A DNA stretch of 64,000 bases from an uncultured Eubacteriales bacterium. GTDB lineage: Bacteria; Bacillota; Clostridia; Christensenellales; Borkfalkiaceae. A program made the position numbers and the translations under genes. Below the pieces are notes generated by a model. The model did not search any database. It worked only from the letters and a program-made list of their open reading frames with translations, and was not told the origin of the DNA. Position 1 is the first letter of the stretch; each line of letters starts with the position of its first letter. Positions 23,896 to 32,759 of the stretch are shown in pieces. The stretch is from the NCBI GenBank assembly GCA_900543915.1, contig UQTB01000003.1:62001-126000 (forward strand), in the 5' to 3' direction.

Positions 23896-24477
23896 TTATT
23901 TGTACTTGCGGATCTGACCGGAAACTTTATGTAAGTGGACGGTGCCCTCTTTGTTCCCGGCGATCTTCTTCGCGTAGGCGTATGCCTCTTCCTGCGTGTT
24001 GAAGAGCTTGATCGCCTTGTCGCCCTTTTGCAGTTTTACCTGCCACTTGCCGTCCTCTTTGCGGCGGGTGACGTGGTAGATATTCTCTTCCGCGTAATTT
24101 TTCTCCGTTTTTTCTTCGGCGTCGGCGGGCGCGTCAGCGGGTTTTTCGGTTTCCTGCTGTTCCGCATTCTTCCCGTCCGCCGCGGGCGCTTCCGCCGCAG
24201 GCGCTACCTCCGCCTCTTTCTCCGCTTCCTTCTCCGCCGCTACGGGCTCTGCCTTTTCCTCGCCGGCGGGCGTTTCCGCAGCGGGTTCCTCCTTCGGCTC
24301 GTCCGCGGCGGCAGGCGTTTCGCCTTCCGCTTTCTGCTTTTTCTCCCCCTTCTTTTTCAGCCCGGAAATCGCAAAGGCGACGGCGATCGCGATGATCAGA
24401 ACCGCGATGACGATGACCAGATACCAAGGATTATCGGAAAAAAACTTCCCCATATCGCTGAAAAATCCCAAAATCAT
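23896..24477 (-). CDS. Membrane-anchored DUF2188-domain protein
   Basis: A 193-residue protein: a short N-terminal amphipathic stretch, one membrane helix (about residues 19-40), a highly charged low-complexity linker of Ala, Glu, Pro and Lys (about 45-125), and a C-terminal DUF2188 domain (about 130-193) with YHVTRRKEDGKWQVKLQKGDKAIKLFNTQEEA and a final VHLHKVSGQIRKYK. DUF2188 is a small domain of unknown function found in many bacteria. The single helix with a following charged linker suggests the domain is cytoplasmic or surface-displayed at the membrane; topology is not resolved. Confidence 0.8.
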   Translation of the reverse strand: MILGFFSDMGKFFSDNPWYLVIVIAVLIIAIAVAFAISGLKKKGEKKQKAEGETPAAADEPKEEPAAETPAGEEKAEPVAAEKEAEKEAEVAPAAEAPAADGKNAEQQETEKPADAPADAEEKTEKNYAEENIYHVTRRKEDGKWQVKLQKGDKAIKLFNTQEEAYAYAKKIAGNKEGTVHLHKVSGQIRKYK

Positions 24478-24516
24478 ACTAAAAATCTCCTTTTTCGTTC
24501 AGATTTTCTTTTATTT

Positions 24517-24545
24517 AGAATACCACAAATTTTTTCATTCGTCAA
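24517..24545 (-). promoter_or_regulatory. Promoter of the DUF2188 gene
   Basis: Minus strand TTGACG (24540-24545), 17-bp spacer, TATTCT (24517-24522). Confidence 0.75.
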
Positions 24546-24606
24546 CACTAATTTGTAGATTTTCGGTGCGATTTATGGTAAAATAGTGAAAAATGAGGAT
24601 ATGGGT

Positions 24607-25791
24607 ATGGAAAACACTTCGATCGCGATCGTCGGGGGCGGGGCTTCCGGGCTGATTGCGGCGCTGTCGTTGGCGGAGCGGGGATTGCAGGATCGGATCG
24701 CCGTCTTCGAGCGGCTGGACCGCGTGGGGAAAAAACTGATTGCGACCGGGAACGGCCAGGGCAATCTTTACAATGCGGAAGACGGGGCGGAGCATTACCG
24801 CAACGGCGCGTTCGCGCGCGCCGCGCTTGCCCGGTACGGGGCGGAGAGCTGCGCCGCGTTTTACCGTTCGCTGGGGATTTTGCCCGTCGTCCGGCAGGAC
24901 GGGAGGGCGTATCCCGCCGGTTTGCAGGCTTCCGCCGTCCTCGATCTGATGCGCGCGAAACTCGCCTGGCACGGCGTGCGCGTCGAGACGGGCAAGCGCG
25001 TGGAAAAGCTGGAAAAAAGGGGAAAGGGGTTTCTTCTTTCCTTCGGACAGGAGAAAGTATATGCGGAGCGGGTCCTTCTCGCCGCGGGCGGCCGCGCCGC
25101 CCCGCAGTTCGGCACGGACGGAACGGCCTACGCGCTGGCGGAGGGGCTGGGGCATACGGTGACAAAGACCTTTCCCTCGCTGGTTCAGCTCACCACCGAG
25201 CGGGAGCCCATCCGCGGCCTGAAGGGCGTGAAGGCGGAGGGGATCGCATCGGTCGTCCGGGACGGCCGGGAAGCAAAGCGCGCGCGGGGGGAGATTTTGT
25301 TCACCGATTACGGCGTATCGGGGAACGCCGTCTTCTCTGTTTCGGGCGCGGCGGCAGAGGGGGACGCGACGCTTGTCCTCTCCTTTCTTCCGGATATCGC
25401 AGAGAAAACGCTCGAAGCGCTGCTGGCGGAGAAGCAAAAGCTCCCGTATCTTCCCGCGGAGGAGCTTTTGTCCGGCATTTTGCCCAAACAGCTGGGACGC
25501 GCCGTCGTGCGGCGCGCGGGCGCTTCTCCCGCGCGGATCGCGGAGACTGCAAAGCATTTTTCCCTGAAGGTCACGGGGACGCTCGGCTTTTCCGCGGCGC
25601 AGGTCACGCGCGGAGGCATTCCGGTGGAAGAGGCAAATCCTGATACGATGGAGAGCCGCATCGTCCCGAACCTCTTTTTCGCGGGGGAAATTCTGGACGT
25701 GGACGGAGACTGCGGGGGATACAATCTGATGTGGGCGTACGCGAGCGCGCGCGCCGCGGCGGAGGGCATGGCGTGTACAGAGTGCAGATAA
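24607..25791 (+). CDS. HI0933-like (BaiN-type) FAD-dependent oxidoreductase
   Basis: A 394-residue flavoprotein. The N-terminal dinucleotide-binding loop is VGGGASGLIAAL; RVGKKLIATGNGQGNLYN is the conserved HI0933-family signature (usually GRKLLxTGNGRCNLTN), and the C-terminal LFFAGEILDVDGDCGGYNLMWAYASA matches the family's FAD end. Family members include BaiN, a bile-acid reductase, but most are uncharacterised. ATG 24607 was chosen because GAGG (24595-24598) is 8 nt upstream; GTG 24586 and ATG 24601 are alternatives. A TAAAAT box lies at 24579-24584. The next flavoprotein gene overlaps its end. Confidence 0.9.
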   Translation: MENTSIAIVGGGASGLIAALSLAERGLQDRIAVFERLDRVGKKLIATGNGQGNLYNAEDGAEHYRNGAFARAALARYGAESCAAFYRSLGILPVVRQDGRAYPAGLQASAVLDLMRAKLAWHGVRVETGKRVEKLEKRGKGFLLSFGQEKVYAERVLLAAGGRAAPQFGTDGTAYALAEGLGHTVTKTFPSLVQLTTEREPIRGLKGVKAEGIASVVRDGREAKRARGEILFTDYGVSGNAVFSVSGAAAEGDATLVLSFLPDIAEKTLEALLAEKQKLPYLPAEELLSGILPKQLGRAVVRRAGASPARIAETAKHFSLKVTGTLGFSAAQVTRGGIPVEEANPDTMESRIVPNLFFAGEILDVDGDCGGYNLMWAYASARAAAEGMACTECR

Positions 25792-27299
25792 AGCGGGCGT
25801 TGACCGAGCCGGAGTCCGAGGTAAAGCGGCGGGCGCTCAAAAAAGCGGGATTTCCGGCGGGTGCGGGGTATTTCCGCATCGTGAAAAAGTCGCTGGACGC
25901 CCGCGATAAGCGGGATATTCACTATCTCTATACGATTGAGGTGGACGCGGCGCCTCCCGCGCCCGTGCGGGAAGAGCAGAAAAGATACCGCTCCGATCTC
26001 CCGGTCGCGGTGATCGGCATGGGCCCGGCGGGGCTGTTCGCCGCGCTCTCGCTCGCGCGGGCGGGATTAAACGTCCTTTTGGCGGAGCGCGGCAAGCCCG
26101 TGGAAGAGAGGCAGAAGGATGTTTCCGCCTTTTACGCCTCCCGCGTGCTCAATCCCGCATCCAACATTCAGTTCGGCGAGGGCGGCGCGGGCACGTTTTC
26201 GGACGGCAAGCTGAATACGGGGGTGAAGAGCCCCTTCCGGGAAAAAGTGCTCGGCACGTTCGTAGCGCACGGCGCGCCGGAGGAAATTCTGTACGACAGC
26301 AAGCCGCACGTGGGGAGCGACCGCCTGCCCGGGGTGATCGCCTCGATGCGCGGGGAGCTTTTGTCCCTCGGCTGCCGCATTTATTTTGAGACGGCGCTCA
26401 CGGGGCTGAAGATCAGGGACGGAAAAATAGGGGCGATCTGCCTTTCCGGAAAGCACGGCGGAGAATACGCCGTTTCGGACGTTTTGCTCGCCACCGGGCA
26501 TTCGGGGCGGGATACCTTCGAGATGCTCTCCGCCGCCGGCGTCTTTCTGGAAGCCAAGGATATGGCGGTGGGCGTGCGGATCGAGCACCTTCAGGAAAAC
26601 ATCTCCTGCGCGCAGTACGGCGCCGCGGCAAAACTGCTCCCTCCCGCGGATTACAAACTGACTTCGGGTGTGTCCGAACGCGGCGTTTTTACTTTCTGCA
26701 TGTGCCCGGGCGGCACGGTGGTGGGCGCGGCGAGCGAAACGGGCGGCGCCGTCACCAACGGCATGAGCAACTACGCGCGGGACGGCGTGAACGCAAACAG
26801 CGCGGTCGTCGCCCAGGTGCGCGCTTCCGATTACGGAGAGGGAGCGCTTGCGGGCATCGCGTATCTGAGAAAACTGGAGCGCGCGGCGTTTGAAGCGGGC
26901 GGGGGCGGCTATGCCGCGCCCTGCCAGAAGGTGGGCGACTTTCTGAATGACCGGATAAGCGCCGGGTTCGGCGCCGTCCGCCCGACGTACCCGCTCGGAA
27001 CGGCGTTTTACCCCCTGCACAGAGTTCTCCCTCCCTATGTGACGGAGGCGCTCAAGGCCGGGATCGCCGACATGGACCGCCGGCTGAAGGGCTTTGCCGC
27101 GCCGGACGCCCTTCTGACGGGGGTGGAAACGCGTACCTCTTCTCCCGTGCGCGTCGTGCGCGGCGCGGCGGGAAACAGCGTCACCGTCGGCAACCTCTAT
27201 CCGGCGGGGGAAGTGGGATACGCGGGCGGAATCATGAGCGCCGCGATGGACGGCATCCGCGCGGCGGAGCATATTTTAAAGAAATACGAGGTAAACTGA
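25773..27299 (+). CDS. FAD-dependent dehydrogenase (COG2509 type)
   Basis: A 508-residue flavoprotein. A small N-terminal domain (residues 1-70, with YRVQIKRAL and a later IRKSLDARDK-like segment) precedes the dinucleotide loop GMGPAGLFAAL, then a serine/glycine-rich FGEGGAGTFSDGKLNTG segment characteristic of this family, and a C-terminal AGEVGYAGGIMSAAMDG. The function of this widespread group is unknown. It begins with GTG 25773 after GGAGGG and overlaps the end of the previous gene by 19 nt, so two unrelated flavoproteins are co-translated. Confidence 0.88.
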   Translation: MYRVQIKRALTEPESEVKRRALKKAGFPAGAGYFRIVKKSLDARDKRDIHYLYTIEVDAAPPAPVREEQKRYRSDLPVAVIGMGPAGLFAALSLARAGLNVLLAERGKPVEERQKDVSAFYASRVLNPASNIQFGEGGAGTFSDGKLNTGVKSPFREKVLGTFVAHGAPEEILYDSKPHVGSDRLPGVIASMRGELLSLGCRIYFETALTGLKIRDGKIGAICLSGKHGGEYAVSDVLLATGHSGRDTFEMLSAAGVFLEAKDMAVGVRIEHLQENISCAQYGAAAKLLPPADYKLTSGVSERGVFTFCMCPGGTVVGAASETGGAVTNGMSNYARDGVNANSAVVAQVRASDYGEGALAGIAYLRKLERAAFEAGGGGYAAPCQKVGDFLNDRISAGFGAVRPTYPLGTAFYPLHRVLPPYVTEALKAGIADMDRRLKGFAAPDALLTGVETRTSSPVRVVRGAAGNSVTVGNLYPAGEVGYAGGIMSAAMDGIRAAEHILKKYEVN

Positions 27300-27300
27300 T

Positions 27301-28173
27301 TTGAAAAACGGACGAATCATCGTCAACGGATATTGGCAGAACGAAGCGACGCTCCACCAGGTTTCTTCCCTGACGGAGGCATTTATGCGGCGGGGCGTTT
27401 CGATGACCGTCGTAAAGGGGAACGAGCTGCCCGCTTACATCGACGGCGGAAAAGTCGTCTCCTGTCTGGGCGAACCGGATTTTATCCTGTATCTGGATAA
27501 GGACGTGCATGCGGCGCAGCTGTTGGAAAAGGCGGGGGTCCGCCTCTTCAACCGCGCGGCGACCGTGCGCCTCTGCGACGACAAAATGCTCACGTACGCG
27601 GCGCTCGCGAACGAGGGCTTTCTCATCCCCAAGACCATCTCTTCCCCCCTCATGTACCGCTCCTTTCCCGACCGCTTCTACGAGCGGGTCGAGGCGGAGA
27701 TTCCCTATCCCGTCGTGGTGAAAAACGTGTTCGGCTCCATGGGGCGGGGCGTCTATCTCGCGGAAAACAGGGAAGAGCTCGTCCGCATCCGCAAGGAACT
27801 CGAGCTGCTGCCGCATCTCTACCAGCGGCGCGTCGGGGCGGATCACGGGCTGGATATCCGCATCGTGGTCATCGGCGGCAAAGCGGTCGCCTCCATGCGG
27901 CGGGAAAATTTCTCGGATTTCCGCTCCAATATCGAGCTGGGAGGAACCGGAACTGCCTGCGCGATCACCGATGCGCAGCGGAGCGCCGCGGAACGCGCGG
28001 CGCAGGTGCTGGGCGCGGATTACTGCGGCGTGGATATCATTCCGGACGGCGAAAAAAATTACCTCTGCGAGGTCAACTCCAACGCCTTTTTCCGCGGCAT
28101 CACGCGCGCGACGGGTGTCGATATCGCGGGGCTTTACGCAGATTATATCGTAAAATGCGTTTACGGCGGATAA
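27301..28173 (+). CDS. ATP-grasp RimK-like ligase
   Basis: A 290-residue protein. After an N-terminal Rossmann-like part (1-90), KPYPVVVKN-type ATP-grasp strands (PYPVVVKNVFGSMGRGVYLA), a second Arg-Lys cluster (GLDIRIVVIGGKAVASMRREN) and a metal-binding end (CEVNSNAFFRGITRATG) fit the RimK/LysX group that adds amino acids to carboxyl groups. It starts with TTG 27301, one base after the previous stop, with GAGG 8 nt upstream. The substrate could be a peptide, cofactor or ribosomal protein; context does not decide it. Confidence 0.85.
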   Translation: MKNGRIIVNGYWQNEATLHQVSSLTEAFMRRGVSMTVVKGNELPAYIDGGKVVSCLGEPDFILYLDKDVHAAQLLEKAGVRLFNRAATVRLCDDKMLTYAALANEGFLIPKTISSPLMYRSFPDRFYERVEAEIPYPVVVKNVFGSMGRGVYLAENREELVRIRKELELLPHLYQRRVGADHGLDIRIVVIGGKAVASMRRENFSDFRSNIELGGTGTACAITDAQRSAAERAAQVLGADYCGVDIIPDGEKNYLCEVNSNAFFRGITRATGVDIAGLYADYIVKCVYGG

Positions 28174-28358
28174 CGGATCTTTTTTTCGGAAAGAATTTTG
28201 ATTTATTTCCCGAAATCCGTATACAAACCCTTTTTTTTGTGTTAAAATAAATGGGACGATTAAGGTTTTTTTCCGTTTGTCGTCTCGCGTTTCCCTCCGT
28301 TTTGTTTTTACTCGCTTTCAGAACTTCATTCAAATATAAACTCCGAAGGAAGGTCCAT

Positions 28359-28985
28359 ATGAAACTATCCTATTACGGGCATTCGTGTTTTTGTCTCGAG
28401 ACAAAGGCGGGCGTTCGCATCGTCTTCGATCCTTTTACGCGCGTCGGCTACGAGATGCCGGAGATCGCGGCGGATATCGCCGTCGTGAGCCACCGCCATT
28501 TTGATCACGATGCGCTTTTTAAACTGAAAAATTGCCGCGTCACGGTGGAGGAGGGCTCTTATGAGGGGCGGGGCGTTTCCATCGTCTCGATTCCCTCCTT
28601 TCACGACGATGCGGCGGGAAAAATCAGGGGAACCAATCTCATCCACCGCGTGACGGCGGACGGCTTCACCGTCTGCCATCTGGGAGATCTGGGGGAAGAG
28701 CCGGACGATGCGCGCGCGGAGCTGATCGCCGGCGCGGACGTCTTGCTGATCCCCGTCGGGGGAACGTACACCATCGACGCGCCCGCCGCAGTGCGGCTGA
28801 TCTCCCGGCTGAAACCGAAACACGCGGTTCCCATGCACTACGCGTGCAGGGGCTGTGCGCTGGATATCGCGGCCGCGGATGATTTTATAAAGGCGTTTGA
28901 CGACGTGTCGTATGAAAAGAGCGGGGAGGCTCAGGTCGGTCGGCTTACCTCGTTTGTCACGGTATTTGACCGCAAGGAGGACTGA
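28359..28985 (+). CDS. MBL-fold metallo-hydrolase (UlaG-like)
   Basis: A 208-residue beta-lactamase-fold protein starting MKLSYYGHSC. Metal-ligand motif SHRHFDHDAL (HxHxDH-like), then IHRVTADGFTVCHLGDLG and PMHYACRGC provide further ligands. It resembles the UPF0173/UlaG-like hydrolases of unknown substrate. ATG 28359 has GAAGGAAGG upstream. A possible promoter is TTGATT (28198-28203) with TATACA (28220-28225), spacer 16. The rho gene follows after 2 nt, so rho may be expressed from the same transcript. Confidence 0.88.
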   Translation: MKLSYYGHSCFCLETKAGVRIVFDPFTRVGYEMPEIAADIAVVSHRHFDHDALFKLKNCRVTVEEGSYEGRGVSIVSIPSFHDDAAGKIRGTNLIHRVTADGFTVCHLGDLGEEPDDARAELIAGADVLLIPVGGTYTIDAPAAVRLISRLKPKHAVPMHYACRGCALDIAAADDFIKAFDDVSYEKSGEAQVGRLTSFVTVFDRKED

Positions 28986-28987
28986 TT

Positions 28988-30421
28988 ATGAAAGAATTTA
29001 TTCCCTTTACTTACGAAATGCTGGATAAAGAGCATCTGTCCAGCATACGGGAGCTCGGAAGACAGATCGGCGTGCGTTCGCCCTCCAGTCTTCCCAAGGA
29101 CGAACTGATCGATCAGATCATCCGCATACAGAAGGGGGAGCTCTCTCCCGTCACCGCGTCCAAGCGGGGCGCGCCGCCCAAGATCAGGGTGGATATCAGC
29201 CATTTTTTCCGCGAAAAGACGGAAGAGAGAGCGGAGCCGAAGCCGGACGCGCAGCGCGGGTACCGGTACCGCCGCCAGGTTCCGCCCATCGTGCGCGATC
29301 ACGACGCGCTGGAAATCGAGGGCGTTCTGGAACAGCACGTCTCCGGCTACGGGTTTCTGCGCGTCAACAACTATGAAAATTCCAAGGACGACTGCTACGT
29401 TTCCCTGCAGAGTATCCGCCAGTACAATCTCCGGCGGGGAGACAAGGTGCGCGCGCTCGCGCGGCCGAACAACGAGGGAGCGCCCGCCCTGCAGCAGGTG
29501 CTCGCCATCAACGACTGCGATCCCGAAGTATTCCGCAACCGCGCGAATTTCGACGATCTCGTCCCGTATTATCCCACCGAGCGCTTAAAACTCGAGCGGG
29601 AGGACATGGAGGGGGACGCCGCCATCCGCTGCGTAGACCTCTTCTGCCCGGTCGGAAAGGGACAGCGCGGCCTCATCGTCGCGCCCCCCAAGACGGGCAA
29701 GACCACGATTTTAAAGAAGATCGCCCAGTCCATCGAGAAAAATCACCCCGAAGTCAAGCTCTTTTTGCTGCTCATCGACGAGCGCCCGGAAGAGGTGACG
29801 GATATGAAGCGGAGCATTCAGGGAGAGGTGGTCTACTCCACGTTCGACGAAGATCCCCTCCACCATATCCGCGCCGCCGAACTGGTGCTCAACCGCAGCA
29901 AGCGGCTGGTGGAAGTGGGAAAAGACGTCGTCATTTTGATGGACTCCATCACCCGTCTGGCGCGCGCCTACAACGTGACGGTCAACTCCTCGGGCAAGCT
30001 CCTCTCGGGCGGGCTGGATCCCGCCGCGCTTCCCGGCGCGAAGCGCATCATCGGGAGCGCGCGGAACATCGAGAACGGCGGAAGCCTGACCATCCTGTCC
30101 ACCGCGCTGGTGGAGACCGGTTCGCGGATGGACGACGTCATCTACGAGGAATTCAAGGGCACGGGCAACATGGAGCTGCACCTTTCGCGGGAGCTCTCCG
30201 AAAAGCGCGTGTTCCCCGCGATCGACCTCTACAAATCCGGGACGCGGAAAGAAGAACTTCTCCTTTCGCCGAAAGAGCTGGACGCGGTCTTTAAAATCCG
30301 CCGCCTTCTCTCCGAGCGGCAGGATGCGAGCGAGAGCCTGATCTCCATGCTGCAGAAGACGAAGTCCAACGCGGATTTCGTTGAAAAAGTGGACAGCTGG
30401 CTGGAAATTTACAGAAAATAA
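28988..30421 (+). CDS. rho: Transcription termination factor Rho
   Basis: A 477-residue hexameric RNA helicase that ends transcription. Residues about 15-50 are the Rho N-terminal helix domain, then a charged linker (about 60-100), the cold-shock-like RNA-binding domain (LEIEGVLEQHVSGYGFLR, about 107-175) and the RecA-like ATPase with Walker A APPKTGKTT (about 235-243), LIDERPEEVTDM and the MDSITRLARAYN arginine region. The linker is longer than in E. coli, as in many Firmicutes. AAGGAGG precedes ATG 28988. Upstream is the MBL gene, downstream radA (10 nt gap). Confidence 0.97.
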   Translation: MKEFIPFTYEMLDKEHLSSIRELGRQIGVRSPSSLPKDELIDQIIRIQKGELSPVTASKRGAPPKIRVDISHFFREKTEERAEPKPDAQRGYRYRRQVPPIVRDHDALEIEGVLEQHVSGYGFLRVNNYENSKDDCYVSLQSIRQYNLRRGDKVRALARPNNEGAPALQQVLAINDCDPEVFRNRANFDDLVPYYPTERLKLEREDMEGDAAIRCVDLFCPVGKGQRGLIVAPPKTGKTTILKKIAQSIEKNHPEVKLFLLLIDERPEEVTDMKRSIQGEVVYSTFDEDPLHHIRAAELVLNRSKRLVEVGKDVVILMDSITRLARAYNVTVNSSGKLLSGGLDPAALPGAKRIIGSARNIENGGSLTILSTALVETGSRMDDVIYEEFKGTGNMELHLSRELSEKRVFPAIDLYKSGTRKEELLLSPKELDAVFKIRRLLSERQDASESLISMLQKTKSNADFVEKVDSWLEIYRK

Positions 30422-30431
30422 GGGGGACGGT

Positions 30432-31808
30432 ATGGCGAAAACCGTAACGACCTACGTATGTTCGGAGTGCGGCGCGGCGAGCCCCAAGTGGATCGGAAAG
30501 TGCCCGAACTGCGGCGGCTGGAACACCTATACAGAGGAATTCACCGCGCCCGAGGAGGGCGCGAAAAAGCCCGCTTCTTCCCGTCAGCGGCCGGTGCGGC
30601 TCAGCGAGATCGCGGAGGAAAAACGCAGGCGTATCCCTTCGGGCAACGCCGAGTTCGACCGGGTTTTGGGGGGCGGCATCGTGCCCGCCTCCATGGTGCT
30701 GATCGGCGGGGATCCCGGCATCGGGAAATCCACGCTGCTCACCGAGGTCGCGGGGCATCTTTCGGGGGAACATAAGGTTCTTTACGTTTCGGCGGAGGAG
30801 AGCTGCGCGCAGATCAAGATGCGCTGCGACCGCCTCGGCGTGAAATCGGATACCCTGCTCGTCGTCAACGAAAACTGCCTGGAAAATATTCTGGAAGAAC
30901 TGAACGGCGTGGAATTTCTCATCGTCGATTCCATTCAGGCGGTCTATCTGGAAGGGCTTTCCTCCTCCGCCGGCAGCGTGGGGCAGGTGCGCGAATGCGC
31001 CTCCCGCCTGATGCGCGCGGCGAAGGGGATGGGCGTCACCGTCTTTATCGTGGGGCACGTCACCAAGGAAGGGGCGATCGCCGGGCCGAAGGTCCTCGAG
31101 CACATCATGGATACCGTCCTCTACTTCGAGGGCGAGACGCAGGAGAATTACCGGCTGCTCCGCGCGGTCAAAAACAGGTTCGGTTCGGCCAACGAAGTGG
31201 GCGTGTTCGAGATGCGCGAGGAAGGCCTGTTCGGCGTCCGCGATTATGCCGGCGTCTTTCTGTCCGAAGGGCGCGGAAAGAGCGCGGGCTCCATCGTCAC
31301 GCCCTTTCAGTCGGGCAACCGCTGCGTGCTGGTGGAGATTCAGAGCCTGATCGCCAAGACGGTGTTCGGCATGCCTAGGAGAATGTCGCTCGGCATCGAC
31401 TACAACAAGATGATTCTGATGATCGCCGTCGCGGAGAAGCGCGCGGGGATGAGCTTTTTCAATCAGGACGTCTATCTGAACGCCATGAGCGGCATCAAGC
31501 TGAACGAACCGTCGGTCGACCTCGCGATTTTCCTGTCGCTCGCCTCCGGGGCCTCCGGCATACCGGTGGACGGGCTGACGGCGGCCTTCGGCGAAGTGGG
31601 GCTGACGGGGGAAGTACGCGGCGTCAGCTTTGCGGAGGCGCGCGTTTCCGAATGCGTCAAGCTGGGCTTCTCGCGGGTTCTGCTGCCCCGCAGCAACTGC
31701 AAGGCGGTCGAAAAGTTCAAGGATAAAATCGAACTCGTGCCCGTGCGCTACGTGCGGGAGGCGGTAAAATGCCTTTTTTCTCCTGAAAACGCGCGAGAAA
31801 ATGATTGA
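30432..31808 (+). CDS. radA: DNA repair protein RadA/Sms
   Basis: A 458-residue branch-migration helicase acting in recombination. Four Cys of the N-terminal zinc finger are at residues 10, 13, 24 and 27; Walker A GGDPGIGKST is near residue 93; the RadA-specific KNRFG motif is near 248; and a Lon-like C-terminal domain follows (about 285-458). It starts 10 nt after rho with AGGGGG as ribosome binding site. It is commonly found next to genes such as disA or clpC, here next to rho instead. Confidence 0.97.
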   Translation: MAKTVTTYVCSECGAASPKWIGKCPNCGGWNTYTEEFTAPEEGAKKPASSRQRPVRLSEIAEEKRRRIPSGNAEFDRVLGGGIVPASMVLIGGDPGIGKSTLLTEVAGHLSGEHKVLYVSAEESCAQIKMRCDRLGVKSDTLLVVNENCLENILEELNGVEFLIVDSIQAVYLEGLSSSAGSVGQVRECASRLMRAAKGMGVTVFIVGHVTKEGAIAGPKVLEHIMDTVLYFEGETQENYRLLRAVKNRFGSANEVGVFEMREEGLFGVRDYAGVFLSEGRGKSAGSIVTPFQSGNRCVLVEIQSLIAKTVFGMPRRMSLGIDYNKMILMIAVAEKRAGMSFFNQDVYLNAMSGIKLNEPSVDLAIFLSLASGASGIPVDGLTAAFGEVGLTGEVRGVSFAEARVSECVKLGFSRVLLPRSNCKAVEKFKDKIELVPVRYVREAVKCLFSPENAREND

Positions 31809-31814
31809 AATCGA

Positions 31815-31843
31815 TTGCAAAAATACGCGCGATATGGTAAAAT
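31815..31843 (+). promoter_or_regulatory. Sigma-A promoter of the rpsB operon
   Basis: TTGCAA (31815-31820), 17-bp spacer, TAAAAT (31838-31843). It starts only 7 bp after the radA stop. Confidence 0.8.
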
Positions 31844-31849
31844 AATTGC

Positions 31850-31975
31850 GCTGTAAAAATTCACACCCGCACCCGAATCGGTATCCGTTGCTCCGGAAGG
31901 AAAATTTTTTTGCAAGTCGAGCCGGGGCTGAACCGAAAACAGTCGGGCGGGGAGGAACAAACGGAGGAACAGATT
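31850..31975 (+). ncRNA. Candidate ribosomal protein S2 leader
   Basis: About 125 nt of untranslated leader separates the promoter from rpsB, much longer than other leaders in the window. It contains a TCCG/CGGA hairpin (31888-31901) followed by GGAAAATTTTTTT, which could be an attenuator, and a second GC-rich region before the start. Ribosomal S2 operons of Firmicutes often carry an autoregulatory leader; the exact fold is not resolved here. Confidence 0.4.
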
Positions 31976-32734
31976 ATGGCAGTTATCACAATGAAGCAGC
32001 TTCTGGAAGCGGGCGTGCACTTCGGGCACCAGACCAGAAGATGGAACCCCAAGATGAAAAAGTACATCTACGGCGAACGCAACGGCATTCACATCGTCGA
32101 CCTGGAAAAGACGGTCGAGCTGATCGAGAACAAAGTGTATCCCTTCGTCGTGGAGTCGGTGAAAGCGGGCAAGTCCGTCTTGTTCGTCGGCACCAAAAAG
32201 CAGGCGCAGGAGGCCATCCGCGAGGAGGCGACCAGATGCGGCCAGTTTTACGTCAATTCCAGGTGGCTGGGCGGCACCCTCACCAACTTCAAGACCATCA
32301 GAAGCAGAGTGGATCGCCTGAACAAGCTCAACAACATGGAAAAGATGGGCGAGTTCGACCTGCTTCCCAAAAAGGAAGTCATCGGGCTGAAAAAGGAAAG
32401 AGACAAGCTGGAGACCAACCTCGGCGGCATCAAGGAAATGAGAGGGCTGCCGGGCGTGATGTTCATCGTCGACCCCAGCCATGAAAATATCGCCGTGGAA
32501 GAGGCGAGAAAGCTCAACATCCCCATCGTCGCGATCACGGATACCAACTGCGATCCGGACGTGGTGGATTACGTGATTCCGGGCAACGACGACGCGATCC
32601 GCGCCGTCAAGCTGATCTCTTCCGTGATCGCGGACGCGGTCATCGAGGCGAACCAGGGCGAACAGTATGCGGACGTACCCGCAGAGGATAAGGATGCCGC
32701 AGCCGAGGCGGAGGCCGAAGCGCAGGCGGAATAA
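31976..32734 (+). CDS. rpsB: 30S ribosomal protein S2
   Basis: A 252-residue ribosomal protein. The start [25 protein letters not shown], the central [21 protein letters not shown] and [17 protein letters not shown] are typical. The C terminus is an Ala/Glu/Asp-rich tail (from about residue 232). ATG 31976 follows GGAGG (31963-31967). It leads the rpsB-tsf-pyrH-frr-uppS-cdsA-dxr-rseP gene run. Confidence 0.98.
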   Translation: MAVITMKQLLEAGVHFGHQTRRWNPKMKKYIYGERNGIHIVDLEKTVELIENKVYPFVVESVKAGKSVLFVGTKKQAQEAIREEATRCGQFYVNSRWLGGTLTNFKTIRSRVDRLNKLNNMEKMGEFDLLPKKEVIGLKKERDKLETNLGGIKEMRGLPGVMFIVDPSHENIAVEEARKLNIPIVAITDTNCDPDVVDYVIPGNDDAIRAVKLISSVIADAVIEANQGEQYADVPAEDKDAAAEAEAEAQAE

Positions 32735-32759
32735 GCAACACAGATAAGGAGAATAGAAT

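Noticed and set aside
23452..23934. Open frames on both strands between cdd and the DUF2188 gene
   Set aside because: No ribosome binding sites, atypical composition and no recognisable protein; they also cross terminators.
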